From NCBI RefSeq assembly GCF_001641695.1, contig NZ_LSEF01000034.1:1-64000 (forward strand): 64,000 bases of DNA. The letters run 5' to 3'. The translations under genes and the position numbers were made by a program. This document shows positions 54,937-63,543 of this stretch, in pieces. Position 1 is the first letter of the stretch, and each line of letters starts with the position of its first letter. The notes below the pieces were generated by a model. It saw nothing but the letters and a program-made list of their open reading frames with translations, did no database searches and was not told the DNA's origin. Source of the stretch: Bradyrhizobium neotropicale. GTDB lineage: Bacteria > Pseudomonadota > Alphaproteobacteria > Rhizobiales > Xanthobacteraceae.

Positions 54937-55638
54937 ATGACGGGAAAATCCGTCCAGGCCCCGTTCGAGACGGCCGGCGACCCCAAGCACGCCGCCCGCG
55001 CCACGCGCTCGGCCGGGCGCAAGATGCGCTCGCTGCTGCTCGATGCGGCGAGCCCACTGTTCAAGGAGCGGGGACTGTCCGGCACCTCGATTGCCGACAT
55101 TGCGACCGCCGCAAACGCCTTCCCGAGCCAGATCACCTATTACTTCCGCACCAAGGAGGCGCTGTTCGTCGAATGCGCCTGCCGCGATCTGCTGTACCTG
55201 GCGCGCGCGACCGAGCAGGCGGCGCTGAAGGCGCGCTCGCCGCGGGAGTACACTCACGCGCTGGCGGAGACGGTGACGGCAAGCGATTCGGTCGCCTTCT
55301 TCGCCGAGGCGCTGACGTTGACGCGGCGGCGCCAGGATCTCGCGCCGCTGGTCGAGCGCACCATCGAACGTCTGCACACCGAGGGCGCGCGAGCCTATGC
55401 CGGCCAGGTGGCGCGGCATGGCTGGCGCTCGCTGCGCGCGCCCGACGAAAGCTCGCGGCGGTTCTGGGCCGTCGCCATCGGCGTCATCCTCGAAGGCTAC
55501 GCCATGGGCCGCTCGCCCGAACAGCTCTGCGGCGAGATGCTGCGTGTCCTCGGCGAGCAGGCCAAACCGAACGGCGAGGCCGCGCGCCTGCGCCTCGTCG
55601 ACGACGGCGATTCAACTTCCAGGGACGAGGAGGGTTAG
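54937..55638 (+). CDS. TetR-family regulator of the adjacent desaturase
   Basis: A 233-residue regulator. About 30 polar residues precede the HTH (LLLDAASPLFKERGLSGTSIADIA; FPSQITYYFRTKEALFVE). The ligand domain is not classified. GGGAGG ahead of ATG 54937 sets the start. It is followed after 3 bases by a fatty-acid desaturase gene, so it is probably a FabR/DesT-like control of lipid unsaturation. Confidence 0.85.
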   Translation: MTGKSVQAPFETAGDPKHAARATRSAGRKMRSLLLDAASPLFKERGLSGTSIADIATAANAFPSQITYYFRTKEALFVECACRDLLYLARATEQAALKARSPREYTHALAETVTASDSVAFFAEALTLTRRRQDLAPLVERTIERLHTEGARAYAGQVARHGWRSLRAPDESSRRFWAVAIGVILEGYAMGRSPEQLCGEMLRVLGEQAKPNGEAARLRLVDDGDSTSRDEEG

Positions 55639-55641
55639 GCC

Positions 55642-56667
55642 ATGACTGCGCTCCGCATGCGTGCCCGCGACTTCCTCACCGAGGACCAGCTCGTTGACGT
55701 GCGCCAACGTGCGACGTGGAAAGGCGTCGCGCTGATCGCGCATGCCTGGGCATTGATTCTGGGCGCAATCGCGCTCGTGGCCTGGTGGCCCAATCCGCTG
55801 ACCTACGTTTTCGCGGTCGCCATCATCGGTTCGCGCCAGCTCGGCCTCGCGATCCTCATGCATGATGGCGCGCATGGCTGCCTCTCCGCCGACGAGAAGA
55901 CCAATCTCGCGCTGAGCCAGTGGCTCTGCGCCTATCCGCTCTTCGCGGAGACGCGCAGCTATCGCCGCTATCACCTTCAGCATCACGCGCGCACCCAGCA
56001 GGAGGATGATCCCGACCTCGTGCTGTCGGCGCCGTTTCCGATCACCAAGCTGAGTTATCGCCGCAAATTCATTCGCGACATCACCGGGCAGACCGGCTAC
56101 CAGCAGCGCAAGGCGCAATTGCTCAACGCGCTTGGGCCAAAGGACTGGCCGTGGCGCCAGCGCGCCGCGCATTTCTGGGAAAAGCTCGGGCCGCAATGCA
56201 TCGTCAACGCCGCAATGTTCGCGGCGCTCGCCATGGCCGGCGTGTGGTGGGCCTATCCGCTGCTATGGCTGGTGCCGCTTTTGACCTGGATGATGGTGAT
56301 CACCCGCATCCGCAACATCGCCGAGCACGCGGTTGTCCCCGACAGCAGCGATCCGCTGCGCAACACCCGCACCACGCATGCGAACTTCCTCGAACGGCTG
56401 TTCATTGCGCCGTACTACGTGAACTACCACCTCGAGCATCATCTGCTGTTCTACGTGCCCTGCTACAATCTGCCGAAGGTGCATCGGCTGCTGAGCGAGA
56501 GCCGTCACGCCGGCCGCATGGAGGTGCAGCCGAATTACGCCGCGGTGCTGCGGCTCGCGACAGCGAAACCCGACCAGGAGGACCGTCCCGGCCAACTCGT
56601 GAACAGCGCACGCCGTGCACGGGCAGGTGCGGAGGTCGACGCCAATCAGACAGCCGGCGGGTTTTGA
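55642..56667 (+). CDS. Membrane fatty acid desaturase family protein
   Basis: A 341-residue membrane di-iron enzyme. The three histidine boxes are HDGAH near residue 75, HLQHH near 112 and HLEHH near 258, with paired hydrophobic helices between. The fold may act on acyl chains, or on carotenoid or ceramide-like substrates. It is co-transcribed with the TetR gene 3 bases upstream. A run of ten G directly follows its stop codon. Confidence 0.85.
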   Translation: MTALRMRARDFLTEDQLVDVRQRATWKGVALIAHAWALILGAIALVAWWPNPLTYVFAVAIIGSRQLGLAILMHDGAHGCLSADEKTNLALSQWLCAYPLFAETRSYRRYHLQHHARTQQEDDPDLVLSAPFPITKLSYRRKFIRDITGQTGYQQRKAQLLNALGPKDWPWRQRAAHFWEKLGPQCIVNAAMFAALAMAGVWWAYPLLWLVPLLTWMMVITRIRNIAEHAVVPDSSDPLRNTRTTHANFLERLFIAPYYVNYHLEHHLLFYVPCYNLPKVHRLLSESRHAGRMEVQPNYAAVLRLATAKPDQEDRPGQLVNSARRARAGAEVDANQTAGGF

Positions 56668-56718
56668 GGGGGGGGGGAGCGTTCCCTGTTGAATGCCTGC
56701 CGGGAGGTCTATCTCGGC

Positions 56719-56748
56719 TTGACAGTCCGGCCCCGGACAGTGTTCTAC
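56719..56748 (+). promoter_or_regulatory. Probable promoter of fabD
   Basis: TTGACA (56719-56724) is followed after 18 bases by TTCTAC. It lies about 100 bases before the fabD start, in the only gap where a promoter for the fab cluster fits. Single-site matches of this kind are weak evidence. Confidence 0.35.
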
Positions 56749-56845
56749 GGCCCCCTTTGGAGCATGATCCGGAACCAGGGCGTAAGCCTGCGCGTAATTG
56801 GCTGCGGTTCTCGAAGGGATCACGCTCGACAAGCAGGGAGCGCCG

Positions 56846-57805
56846 ATGACGGCTGCATTCACATTTCCTGGGCAGGGGTCCCAGGCCGTCGGCATGGGCA
56901 AGGCTTTGGCCGACGCTTTTCCGGCGGCGCGCGCCGTGTTCGACGAGGTCGATGCCGCGCTTGGGGAGAAGCTGACGGCCACCATCTGGGATGGCCCGGC
57001 CGAGACCCTCCAGCTCACCGAAAACGCCCAGCCAGCGCTGATGGCGGTCTCTGTAGCGACCCTGCGCGTGCTGGAGAGCGAGGCCGGTTTTTCCGTTGCG
57101 CGGGATGCAGCCTTCGTTGCCGGCCATTCGCTCGGCGAATATTCGGCCCTGGCTGCGGCCGGCAGCCTGACGATTTCCGACACCGCGCGTCTTCTTCGCA
57201 CCCGCGGTCTCGCAATGCAAAAAGCTGTCCCGGTCGGCGCCGGCGCCATGGCCGCGTTGCTTGGTCTCGACTACGAGGCCGCAATGGAAGTCGCCCGCGA
57301 GGCGGCGCAGGGCCAGGTCTGCCAGGCCGCCAATGATAATGGCGGCGGGCAGGTGGTCGTCTCCGGCGACAAGGCCGCGGTCGATCGCGCCGTCGAGATC
57401 GCCAAGGGCAAGGGCGCCAAGCGTGCGATGCTGCTGCCGGTGTCCGCACCGTTCCATTGCAAGCTGATGCAGCCGGCCGCCGATGCGATGGCGGAAGCGC
57501 TGTCGAAAGTCAGGATCAAGGCGCCGGCGGCGCCCCTCGTGTCGAACGTGCTGGCGAGCGCCATCACCGATCCCGACGAGATCCGCCGTCGTCTGGTCGA
57601 GCAGGTCACCGGAACGGTGCGCTGGCGCGAGTCGGTTGCCTATATGGCCGGGCAGGGCGTCACCCGTTTCTTCGAGATCGGCGCGGGCAAGGTGCTCACC
57701 GGTCTCGTCAAGCGCATCGCCGACGGCGCCGTCGGGGTTGCGGTCGGCGGGCCGAACGACATCGCCGCCGCCAAGGATGCATTGGCCGCTGCGAAGCAGG
57801 CCTAG
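56846..57805 (+). CDS. fabD: Malonyl-CoA:ACP transacylase
   Basis: A 319-residue enzyme that loads malonate onto acyl carrier protein. FPGQGSQAVGMG begins the protein; the nucleophile lies in GHSLGEYSAL near residue 97 and the histidine in PVSAPFHCKLM near 205. ATG 56846 follows GGGAG. It starts the order fabD-fabG-acpP-fabF. Confidence 0.95.
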   Translation: MTAAFTFPGQGSQAVGMGKALADAFPAARAVFDEVDAALGEKLTATIWDGPAETLQLTENAQPALMAVSVATLRVLESEAGFSVARDAAFVAGHSLGEYSALAAAGSLTISDTARLLRTRGLAMQKAVPVGAGAMAALLGLDYEAAMEVAREAAQGQVCQAANDNGGGQVVVSGDKAAVDRAVEIAKGKGAKRAMLLPVSAPFHCKLMQPAADAMAEALSKVRIKAPAAPLVSNVLASAITDPDEIRRRLVEQVTGTVRWRESVAYMAGQGVTRFFEIGAGKVLTGLVKRIADGAVGVAVGGPNDIAAAKDALAAAKQA

Positions 57806-57816
57806 AGGAGTAATCG

Positions 57817-58554
57817 ATGTTCGATCTGACTGGCAGGAAGGCGCTCGTCACCGGCGCGACCGGCGGCATCGGCGGCGCGATCGCGCAGGCCCTGCATGCC
57901 CAGGGCGCCACGGTCGCCATTTCGGGGACGCGGAAGGAAGTGCTGGACGAACTGGCCGGCAAGCTCGGCGAGCGCACCTACGTGCTGCCCTGCAATCTGT
58001 CCAAGGCCGACGAGGTCGAGGCGCTGGTGCCTGCCGCGGAAGCGGCGATGGGACAGGTCGACATCCTCGTCGCCAATGCAGGCATCACGCGTGACAATCT
58101 CTTCGTCCAGCTCCGCGACGAGGACTGGGACGAGGTCATCAATGTCAACCTGACCTCGACCTTCCGGCTCACCCGCGCCGCCACCAAATTGATGATGCGC
58201 AAACGCTTCGGCCGCATCATCGCCATCACCTCGGTGGTCGGCGTCACCGGCAATCCCGGGCAGGGCAATTACACCGCGTCCAAGGCCGGTCTCATCGGCA
58301 TGATCAAGACGCTCGGCGCCGAATACGCCAAGCGAGGCGTCACCGCGAACTGCATCGCGCCCGGCTTCATCAAGACGCCGATGACGGATGCGCTGAACGA
58401 CAAGCAGCGTGAAACGATTCTGACCAAGGTTCCGGCCGCGCGCCTGGGCACGCCCGAGGACATCGCGGCGGCCGCCGTTTACCTGAGTTCGAACGAAGCG
58501 GCCTACGTCACCGGCCAGACCATCCACGTCAACGGCGGCATGGCCATGATCTGA
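57817..58554 (+). CDS. fabG: 3-oxoacyl-ACP reductase
   Basis: A 245-residue short-chain dehydrogenase that reduces the beta-keto group in each elongation round. GATGGIGGAIA binds NADPH; NAGITRDNLF, and ITSVVGVTGNPGQGNYTASKAG with the Ser-Tyr-Lys triad, are exactly FabG-like. It is 11 bases after fabD. Confidence 0.95.
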   Translation: MFDLTGRKALVTGATGGIGGAIAQALHAQGATVAISGTRKEVLDELAGKLGERTYVLPCNLSKADEVEALVPAAEAAMGQVDILVANAGITRDNLFVQLRDEDWDEVINVNLTSTFRLTRAATKLMMRKRFGRIIAITSVVGVTGNPGQGNYTASKAGLIGMIKTLGAEYAKRGVTANCIAPGFIKTPMTDALNDKQRETILTKVPAARLGTPEDIAAAAVYLSSNEAAYVTGQTIHVNGGMAMI

Positions 58555-58864
58555 GGCCTCGTTTCGCGCCGCCCGCACGGGGGCGGTGCGGGATGCGGCA
58601 AACGGCCGTTTCCGGAGCGAATTGAGGCTTGTAGTCAAGGCAGTTGAAGTATGATAACCGGACCATCAACGGATGGGCAAAGAACGCCATTGCAGGTTTT
58701 TGAAACCCTGTATATTGGCGATGCGGAGCCTTGGCCGTCGTTCGCCGGGCCTTGCATCGGTTAGGATGGGGCCAAATCAAAGTTCGTAAGCGAAGGCAGT
58801 CAACGACCACGACGGCTCGTATCGTCCCGGGGGGTCGGGTCTACAGGGAACAAGAGGTTAAGCA
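58555..58864. other. Intergenic region before acpP
   Basis: About 310 bases. A 7-bp hairpin (CCCGCAC/GTGCGGG, 58572-58592) follows fabG and may terminate or attenuate. Promoter-like pairs such as TTGTAG/TATGAT (58629, 58650) and TTGCAG/TATATT (58690, 58711) are present, but with 15-base spacers. No gene is seen. A long untranslated leader for the highly expressed acpP is plausible. Confidence 0.4.
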
Positions 58865-59104
58865 ATGAGTGACATTGGCGAGCGGGTTAAGAAGATCGTG
58901 GTCGAACACCTTGGTGTTGAACCCGAGAAGGTTGTCGACAACGCGAGCTTCATCGACGACCTCGGCGCCGACAGTCTGGACACCGTCGAGCTGGTGATGG
59001 CGTTCGAAGAAGAATTCGGTTGCGAGATTCCGGACGACGCCGCGGAGACGATTCTCACCGTTGGCGACGCCACCAAGTTTCTCGAGAAGAACGCGAAGAG
59101 CTAA
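58865..59104 (+). CDS. acpP: Acyl carrier protein
   Basis: A 79-residue acidic protein. The phosphopantetheine serine is Ser37 in [20 protein letters not shown]. It carries growing acyl chains between the fab enzymes. AGAGG precedes ATG 58865, and an intrinsic terminator follows the gene. Confidence 0.97.
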   Translation: MSDIGERVKKIVVEHLGVEPEKVVDNASFIDDLGADSLDTVELVMAFEEEFGCEIPDDAAETILTVGDATKFLEKNAKS

Positions 59105-59131
59105 GGCTCTTCATTTTCGCGGGACAACATT

Positions 59132-59175
59132 GAAACCGGACGGGCCGCTCACCAGCGGTCAGCCGGTTTCTTGTT
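59132..59175 (+). terminator. Intrinsic terminator after acpP
   Basis: The outer stem GAAACCGG / CCGGTTTC and inner CCGCT / AGCGG form a compound hairpin followed by TTGTT. It would partly uncouple acpP levels from fabF downstream. Confidence 0.6.
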
Positions 59176-59211
59176 ATCGGCCGTGAATCTTTCGAAGCGG
59201 AGATTTGCGAT

Positions 59212-60477
59212 ATGAGGCGGGTTGTCGTCACGGGCCTCGGCATGGTTACGCCACTCGGCTGTGGCGTCGAGCCGACCTGGAAGCGGATCCTCAACGGCGA
59301 GAGCGGTGCGCGCCGGATCGAGAGCTTCGACGTCTCGGATCTCCAGACCAAGATCGCCTGCGTCGTGCCGCGCGGTGACGGCTCCAATGGCAGCTTCAAT
59401 GCCGACCAGTGGATGGAGCCGAAGGACCAGCGCAAGGTCGACGATTTCATCATCTTCGGCATGGGGGCCGCCAAGCAGGCGCTCGACGACGCCAATTGGC
59501 ATCCGGAGTCCGAAGAGGACAAGTGCGCGACCGGCACCATGATCGGGTCCGGCATCGGCGGCCTCAACGGCATCGCCGACACTGCCATTCTCCTGAAGGA
59601 GCGCGGGCCACGCCGGGTGTCGCCTTTCTTCATTCCGGGCCGCCTGATCAATCTCGCCTCCGGCTATGTCTCGATCGAGCATGGGCTGAAGGGGCCGAAC
59701 CACTCCGTGGTCACAGCCTGCTCGACCGGCGCGCACGCGATTGGCGATGCCGCCCGTCTGATCGCGCTAGGCGATGCCGACGTGATGGTCGCGGGCGGTG
59801 CCGAATCGCCCATCAGCCGCATCGGCATTGCCGGCTTCAACGCCGCACGCGCGCTCTCGACCGGCTTCAACGACACGCCCGAGAAGGCCTCGCGTCCCTA
59901 TGACAAGGACCGCGACGGCTTCGTCATGGGCGAAGGCGCCGGCGTGGTGGTCCTGGAAGAGCTCGAGCACGCCAGACGCCGCGGCGTCAGGATCTATGCC
60001 GAGGTGATCGGCTACGGCCTGTCTGGCGATGCCTATCACATCACGTCGCCGTCACCCGATGGCGATGGCGGTTTCCGCAGCATGTCGGCGGCGCTCAAGC
60101 GCGCCGGCCTGTCGCCGTCCGATCTCGATTACATCAACGCGCACGGCACCTCGACGCCGCTCGGCGACGAGATCGAGCTCGGCGCTGTGGAGCGGCTGCT
60201 CGGCAATGCCGCCTCAGAGGTCGCGATGTCCTCGACCAAATCGTCGACTGGCCATCTTCTCGGCGCGGCCGGCGCGATCGAGGCGATCTTCGCCATTCTT
60301 GCGATTCGCGATAATGTCGTGCCGCCGACCATCAATCTGGACAATCCGTCGGTCCAGACCGCGATCGATCTCGTGCCGCATACTGCTAAGAAGCGCGAGA
60401 TCAACGTCGCGTTGTCGAATTCTTTCGGTTTCGGCGGTACCAACGCGTCGGTGATCCTCCGGCGCTTGGCCCAATAA
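59212..60477 (+). CDS. fabF: Beta-ketoacyl-ACP synthase II
   Basis: A 421-residue condensing enzyme. The catalytic cysteine lies in VTACSTGAHAIGDA near residue 170, with histidines in NAHGTSTPLGD and STGHLLGAAG. The start ATG 59212 follows AGGCG-poor sequence but matches the conserved MRRVVVTGLG. It completes the local fatty-acid elongation set. Confidence 0.95.
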   Translation: MRRVVVTGLGMVTPLGCGVEPTWKRILNGESGARRIESFDVSDLQTKIACVVPRGDGSNGSFNADQWMEPKDQRKVDDFIIFGMGAAKQALDDANWHPESEEDKCATGTMIGSGIGGLNGIADTAILLKERGPRRVSPFFIPGRLINLASGYVSIEHGLKGPNHSVVTACSTGAHAIGDAARLIALGDADVMVAGGAESPISRIGIAGFNAARALSTGFNDTPEKASRPYDKDRDGFVMGEGAGVVVLEELEHARRRGVRIYAEVIGYGLSGDAYHITSPSPDGDGGFRSMSAALKRAGLSPSDLDYINAHGTSTPLGDEIELGAVERLLGNAASEVAMSSTKSSTGHLLGAAGAIEAIFAILAIRDNVVPPTINLDNPSVQTAIDLVPHTAKKREINVALSNSFGFGGTNASVILRRLAQ

Positions 60478-60604
60478 AGCTTGCGTTTGAGACGAATCCA
60501 CCGTTTTGCCTTATTCGGCGATAGTCATACTCGTGGGCGTGTGCATTTGGCAGGGCAAGCGATTGCCAGGCCGCGATTGAACCGGCAGGATTCAGGTTGC
60601 TTCG

Positions 60605-61879
60605 ATGAGTGAAAGGCCGCCCATTTCGCCCAGGAGTCCGCGGGCCGCGCTGGAGCCCGAGCAGGTGCCGCCGCCGCCGAAGCGATCGGACCGTGCGCGC
60701 AATCCCTTGGTCGTGGTCGGCAACGCCATCATCACGCTCCTGCTGATCAGCATGCTCGGCGCTGGCGCCGTCTATTATTACGGCCGCCAGGTGCTTGAGG
60801 CGGCCGGGCCGCTCAAGGAAGACAAGATCGTCAACATCCCACAGCGCGCGGGCAAACGTGACATCGCCGAGACCCTGAACAAGGAAGGCGTGACCGACGT
60901 CAATCCGTGGGTGTTCATCGCCAGCGTCGCTGCGTTGAAGGCGAGCTCGGATCTGAAGCCGGGCGAATATTCGTTCCAGAAGAATGCGAGCCTGCGCGAC
61001 GTCATCGCCACCATCGTCGAGGGCAAGGTGGTGCAGCATGCCGTCACGATTCCGGAAGGCCTGACCTCCGAGCAGATCGTGGCCCGGCTCTCCGACAATG
61101 ACATCTTCACCGGCAGCGTGCGCGAGCTGCCGCGCGAAGGCACGCTGTTGCCGGAGACCTACAAGTTCCCGCGCGGGACCACGCGCGAGCAGGTGATCCA
61201 GCGCATGCAGCAGGCGCACAAGCGCGTGCTCGCCGAGATCTGGGAACGCCGCAGCCAGGACCTGCCGGTCAAGTCGCCGGAACAGCTCGTGACGCTCGCC
61301 TCGATCGTGGAGAAGGAGACCGGCAAGCCGGACGAGCGCAGCCGCGTCGCCGCCGTGTTCGTCAACCGGTTGAAGCAGAAGATCAAGCTGCAGTCCGATC
61401 CGACGATCATCTACGGCCTCGTCGGCGGCAAGGGCACGCTCGGCCGCCCGATCAAGCGCAGCGAGATCACCCAGCCCTCGCCCTACAACACCTATGTGAT
61501 CGAAGGCCTGCCGCCGGGGCCGATCTCCAATCCCGGCCGCGCCTCGCTCGAGGCCGCCGCCAATCCGGCCCGCACCCGCGACCTCTATTTCGTCGCTGAC
61601 GGCACCGGCGGGCACGCCTTCACCGAGACCTACGACGCGCATCAGAAAAACGTCGCCAAGCTGCGCGCGATGGAGAAGCAGATCCAGAACGACACGGTCG
61701 AGCCGGCCGACGATGCGCCGGCGCCTGCGGCCGGAGCGCCCGCCGCCGCCGACACACCGACCGCGACCACGCCGCCCAAGCCGACCCAGCAGAAAAAGCC
61801 GCCGGCGCGGCCCGCAAATCCGGCGCCGGCCCGGCAGGGCTCGGTGTGGCCGGCCTCGCCGCCGGTGGTCCAGCGCTAG
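60605..61879 (+). CDS. mltG: Endolytic murein transglycosylase
   Basis: A 424-residue single-pass membrane protein. A proline-rich cytosolic start precedes one helix (LVVVGNAIITLLLISMLGAGAV), then a LysM-like region and the YceG domain. The catalytic glutamate lies in ASIVEKETGKPDERSRVA, and LQSDPTIIYGL is also diagnostic. About 65 alanine/proline-rich residues extend the C-terminus. MltG cuts nascent glycan strands at the membrane. Confidence 0.92.
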   Translation: MSERPPISPRSPRAALEPEQVPPPPKRSDRARNPLVVVGNAIITLLLISMLGAGAVYYYGRQVLEAAGPLKEDKIVNIPQRAGKRDIAETLNKEGVTDVNPWVFIASVAALKASSDLKPGEYSFQKNASLRDVIATIVEGKVVQHAVTIPEGLTSEQIVARLSDNDIFTGSVRELPREGTLLPETYKFPRGTTREQVIQRMQQAHKRVLAEIWERRSQDLPVKSPEQLVTLASIVEKETGKPDERSRVAAVFVNRLKQKIKLQSDPTIIYGLVGGKGTLGRPIKRSEITQPSPYNTYVIEGLPPGPISNPGRASLEAAANPARTRDLYFVADGTGGHAFTETYDAHQKNVAKLRAMEKQIQNDTVEPADDAPAPAAGAPAAADTPTATTPPKPTQQKKPPARPANPAPARQGSVWPASPPVVQR

Positions 61880-61992
61880 GATCGCTGGCCTGCCTTACGG
61901 ACTTTGCGGGTTCCACTTTCCTGCAAAATAGTCTTAAGATTCGCGTGCCTTGATGGCCTCACGAATCCTACCTGTCCGGAGAAACCTACCTA

Positions 61993-62880
61993 ATGGCGCT
62001 GTCGTCCATGACCGGCTTTGCCCGAAGCCACGGCGCGAGCGGGCCGTATACGTTTGAATGGGAATTGAAGTCGGTCAACGCCAAGGGGTTTGACCTGCGC
62101 GTGCGGCTGCCGCAGGGGTTCGACGAGCTCGAGGCCCATGCCAAGAAGCGCGCGAGCGAGGTGCTGTCGCGCGGCACCGTCTACGCCAATCTGAGCGTCA
62201 AGCGTACCAATGCCGAAGCTTCCGTCCGCATCAACGAGGACGTGCTCGCCGCCGTGCTGAAGGCAGCCTCCCAGATCGCGGGCAAGGTCGACGCGGTGGC
62301 GCCGAGCATCGACGGCCTCCTCGCCATCAAGGGCGTGATCGAGGTTGCCGAGCCCGAGGGAGACGAGGAGGAGGACAAGGCGGCGCGCATCGCTGCTGCC
62401 GAGGCCTTCGACAAGGCGCTCGCCGATCTCGTCGAGATGCGCAAGCGCGAGGGTACTTCGCTCGGGCAGATCCTGACCCAGCGTGTCGACGAGATCGAGG
62501 CGCTGGCGAAGCAGGCGGAGGCCGCGCCCGGCCGTAAGCCGGAGGCGATCAAGGCCAGGCTCGCCGAGCAGATCGCCGCTCTGCTCGACACCTCCGATCG
62601 TTTCGATTCCGACCGCCTGATGCAGGAAGCGATCCTGATCGCGACCAAGGCCGACATCCGCGAGGAGCTCGACCGCATCGCCTCCCACGTCGCCCAGGCG
62701 CGCGAGCTGATCGGCAAGGGCGGTCCGATCGGACGCAAGCTGGATTTCCTGGCGCAGGAGTTTCACCGTGAGGTCAACACCTGCTGCTCGAAGTCGAACG
62801 ACATCGAGCTGACCAATACGGGACTCGCCATGAAGAACGTGGTCGAGCAGTTCCGCGAGCAGGTCCAGAATCTGGAGTGA
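61993..62880 (+). CDS. YicC family endoribonuclease-like protein
   Basis: A 295-residue YicC protein. SSMTGFARS starts it; EWELKSVNAKGFDLRVRLP and the C-terminal DIREELDRIASHVAQAREL and NTCCSKSNDIELTNTGLAMK are strongly conserved. YicC of E. coli has been linked to RNA decay. It is next to gmk, as in most proteobacteria, with a 3-base gap. Confidence 0.92.
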   Translation: MALSSMTGFARSHGASGPYTFEWELKSVNAKGFDLRVRLPQGFDELEAHAKKRASEVLSRGTVYANLSVKRTNAEASVRINEDVLAAVLKAASQIAGKVDAVAPSIDGLLAIKGVIEVAEPEGDEEEDKAARIAAAEAFDKALADLVEMRKREGTSLGQILTQRVDEIEALAKQAEAAPGRKPEAIKARLAEQIAALLDTSDRFDSDRLMQEAILIATKADIREELDRIASHVAQARELIGKGGPIGRKLDFLAQEFHREVNTCCSKSNDIELTNTGLAMKNVVEQFREQVQNLE

Positions 62881-62883
62881 TCG

Positions 62884-63543
62884 ATGACGACGGGCGGTCA
62901 CGGAACTGACGGTGTCGAGCGGCGCGGGTTGATGTTCGTGCTGTCCTCGCCATCGGGCGCGGGCAAGACGACGCTGTCGCGTCTGCTGATCGAGCGGATG
63001 CCCGGGCTGAGAATGTCGGTCTCCGCGACCACGCGGGCGATGCGGCCCGGCGAGGTCGACGGCCGCGACTATCTGTTCGTCGACAAGCCGCGCTTCGAGG
63101 CGATGGTGAAGGGCGACGAGCTCCTGGAATGGGCGACCGTGTTCGACAACCGCTACGGCACGCCGCGCGGCCCGGTCGAGGCGGCGCTGTCGGCGGGCCA
63201 GGACGTGCTGTTCGACATTGACTGGCAGGGTACACAGCAGCTGCGCGAAAAGGCGCGCGCCGACGTCGTCAGCGTCTTCATCCTGCCGCCATCAGCCGCC
63301 GATCTCGAGAAACGGCTGCACTCGCGCGCGCAGGACTCCGACGAGGTCATCCGCAAGCGGATGAGCCGCGCCAGTCACGAAATGAGCCACTGGGCCGAGT
63401 ACGACTACATCGTCATCAACCACGACGTCGATGCGGCCTTCGCCGAGGTGCAGTCGATCCTGAAGGCCGAGCGCCTCAAGCGCGAGCGGCGCGTTGGCCT
63501 CGTCGGCTTTGTGCGAAGTCTGCAAGGCCAGCTTCAGGGCTAG
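62884..63543 (+). CDS. gmk: Guanylate kinase
   Basis: A 219-residue enzyme that phosphorylates GMP to GDP. The P-loop SSPSGAGKTTLSRLL is near residue 22, followed by SVSATTRAMRPGEVDGRDY and LFDIDWQGTQQL. Length is usual. Its last 68 bases overlap a convergent minus-strand frame. Confidence 0.95.
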   Translation: MTTGGHGTDGVERRGLMFVLSSPSGAGKTTLSRLLIERMPGLRMSVSATTRAMRPGEVDGRDYLFVDKPRFEAMVKGDELLEWATVFDNRYGTPRGPVEAALSAGQDVLFDIDWQGTQQLREKARADVVSVFILPPSAADLEKRLHSRAQDSDEVIRKRMSRASHEMSHWAEYDYIVINHDVDAAFAEVQSILKAERLKRERRVGLVGFVRSLQGQLQG

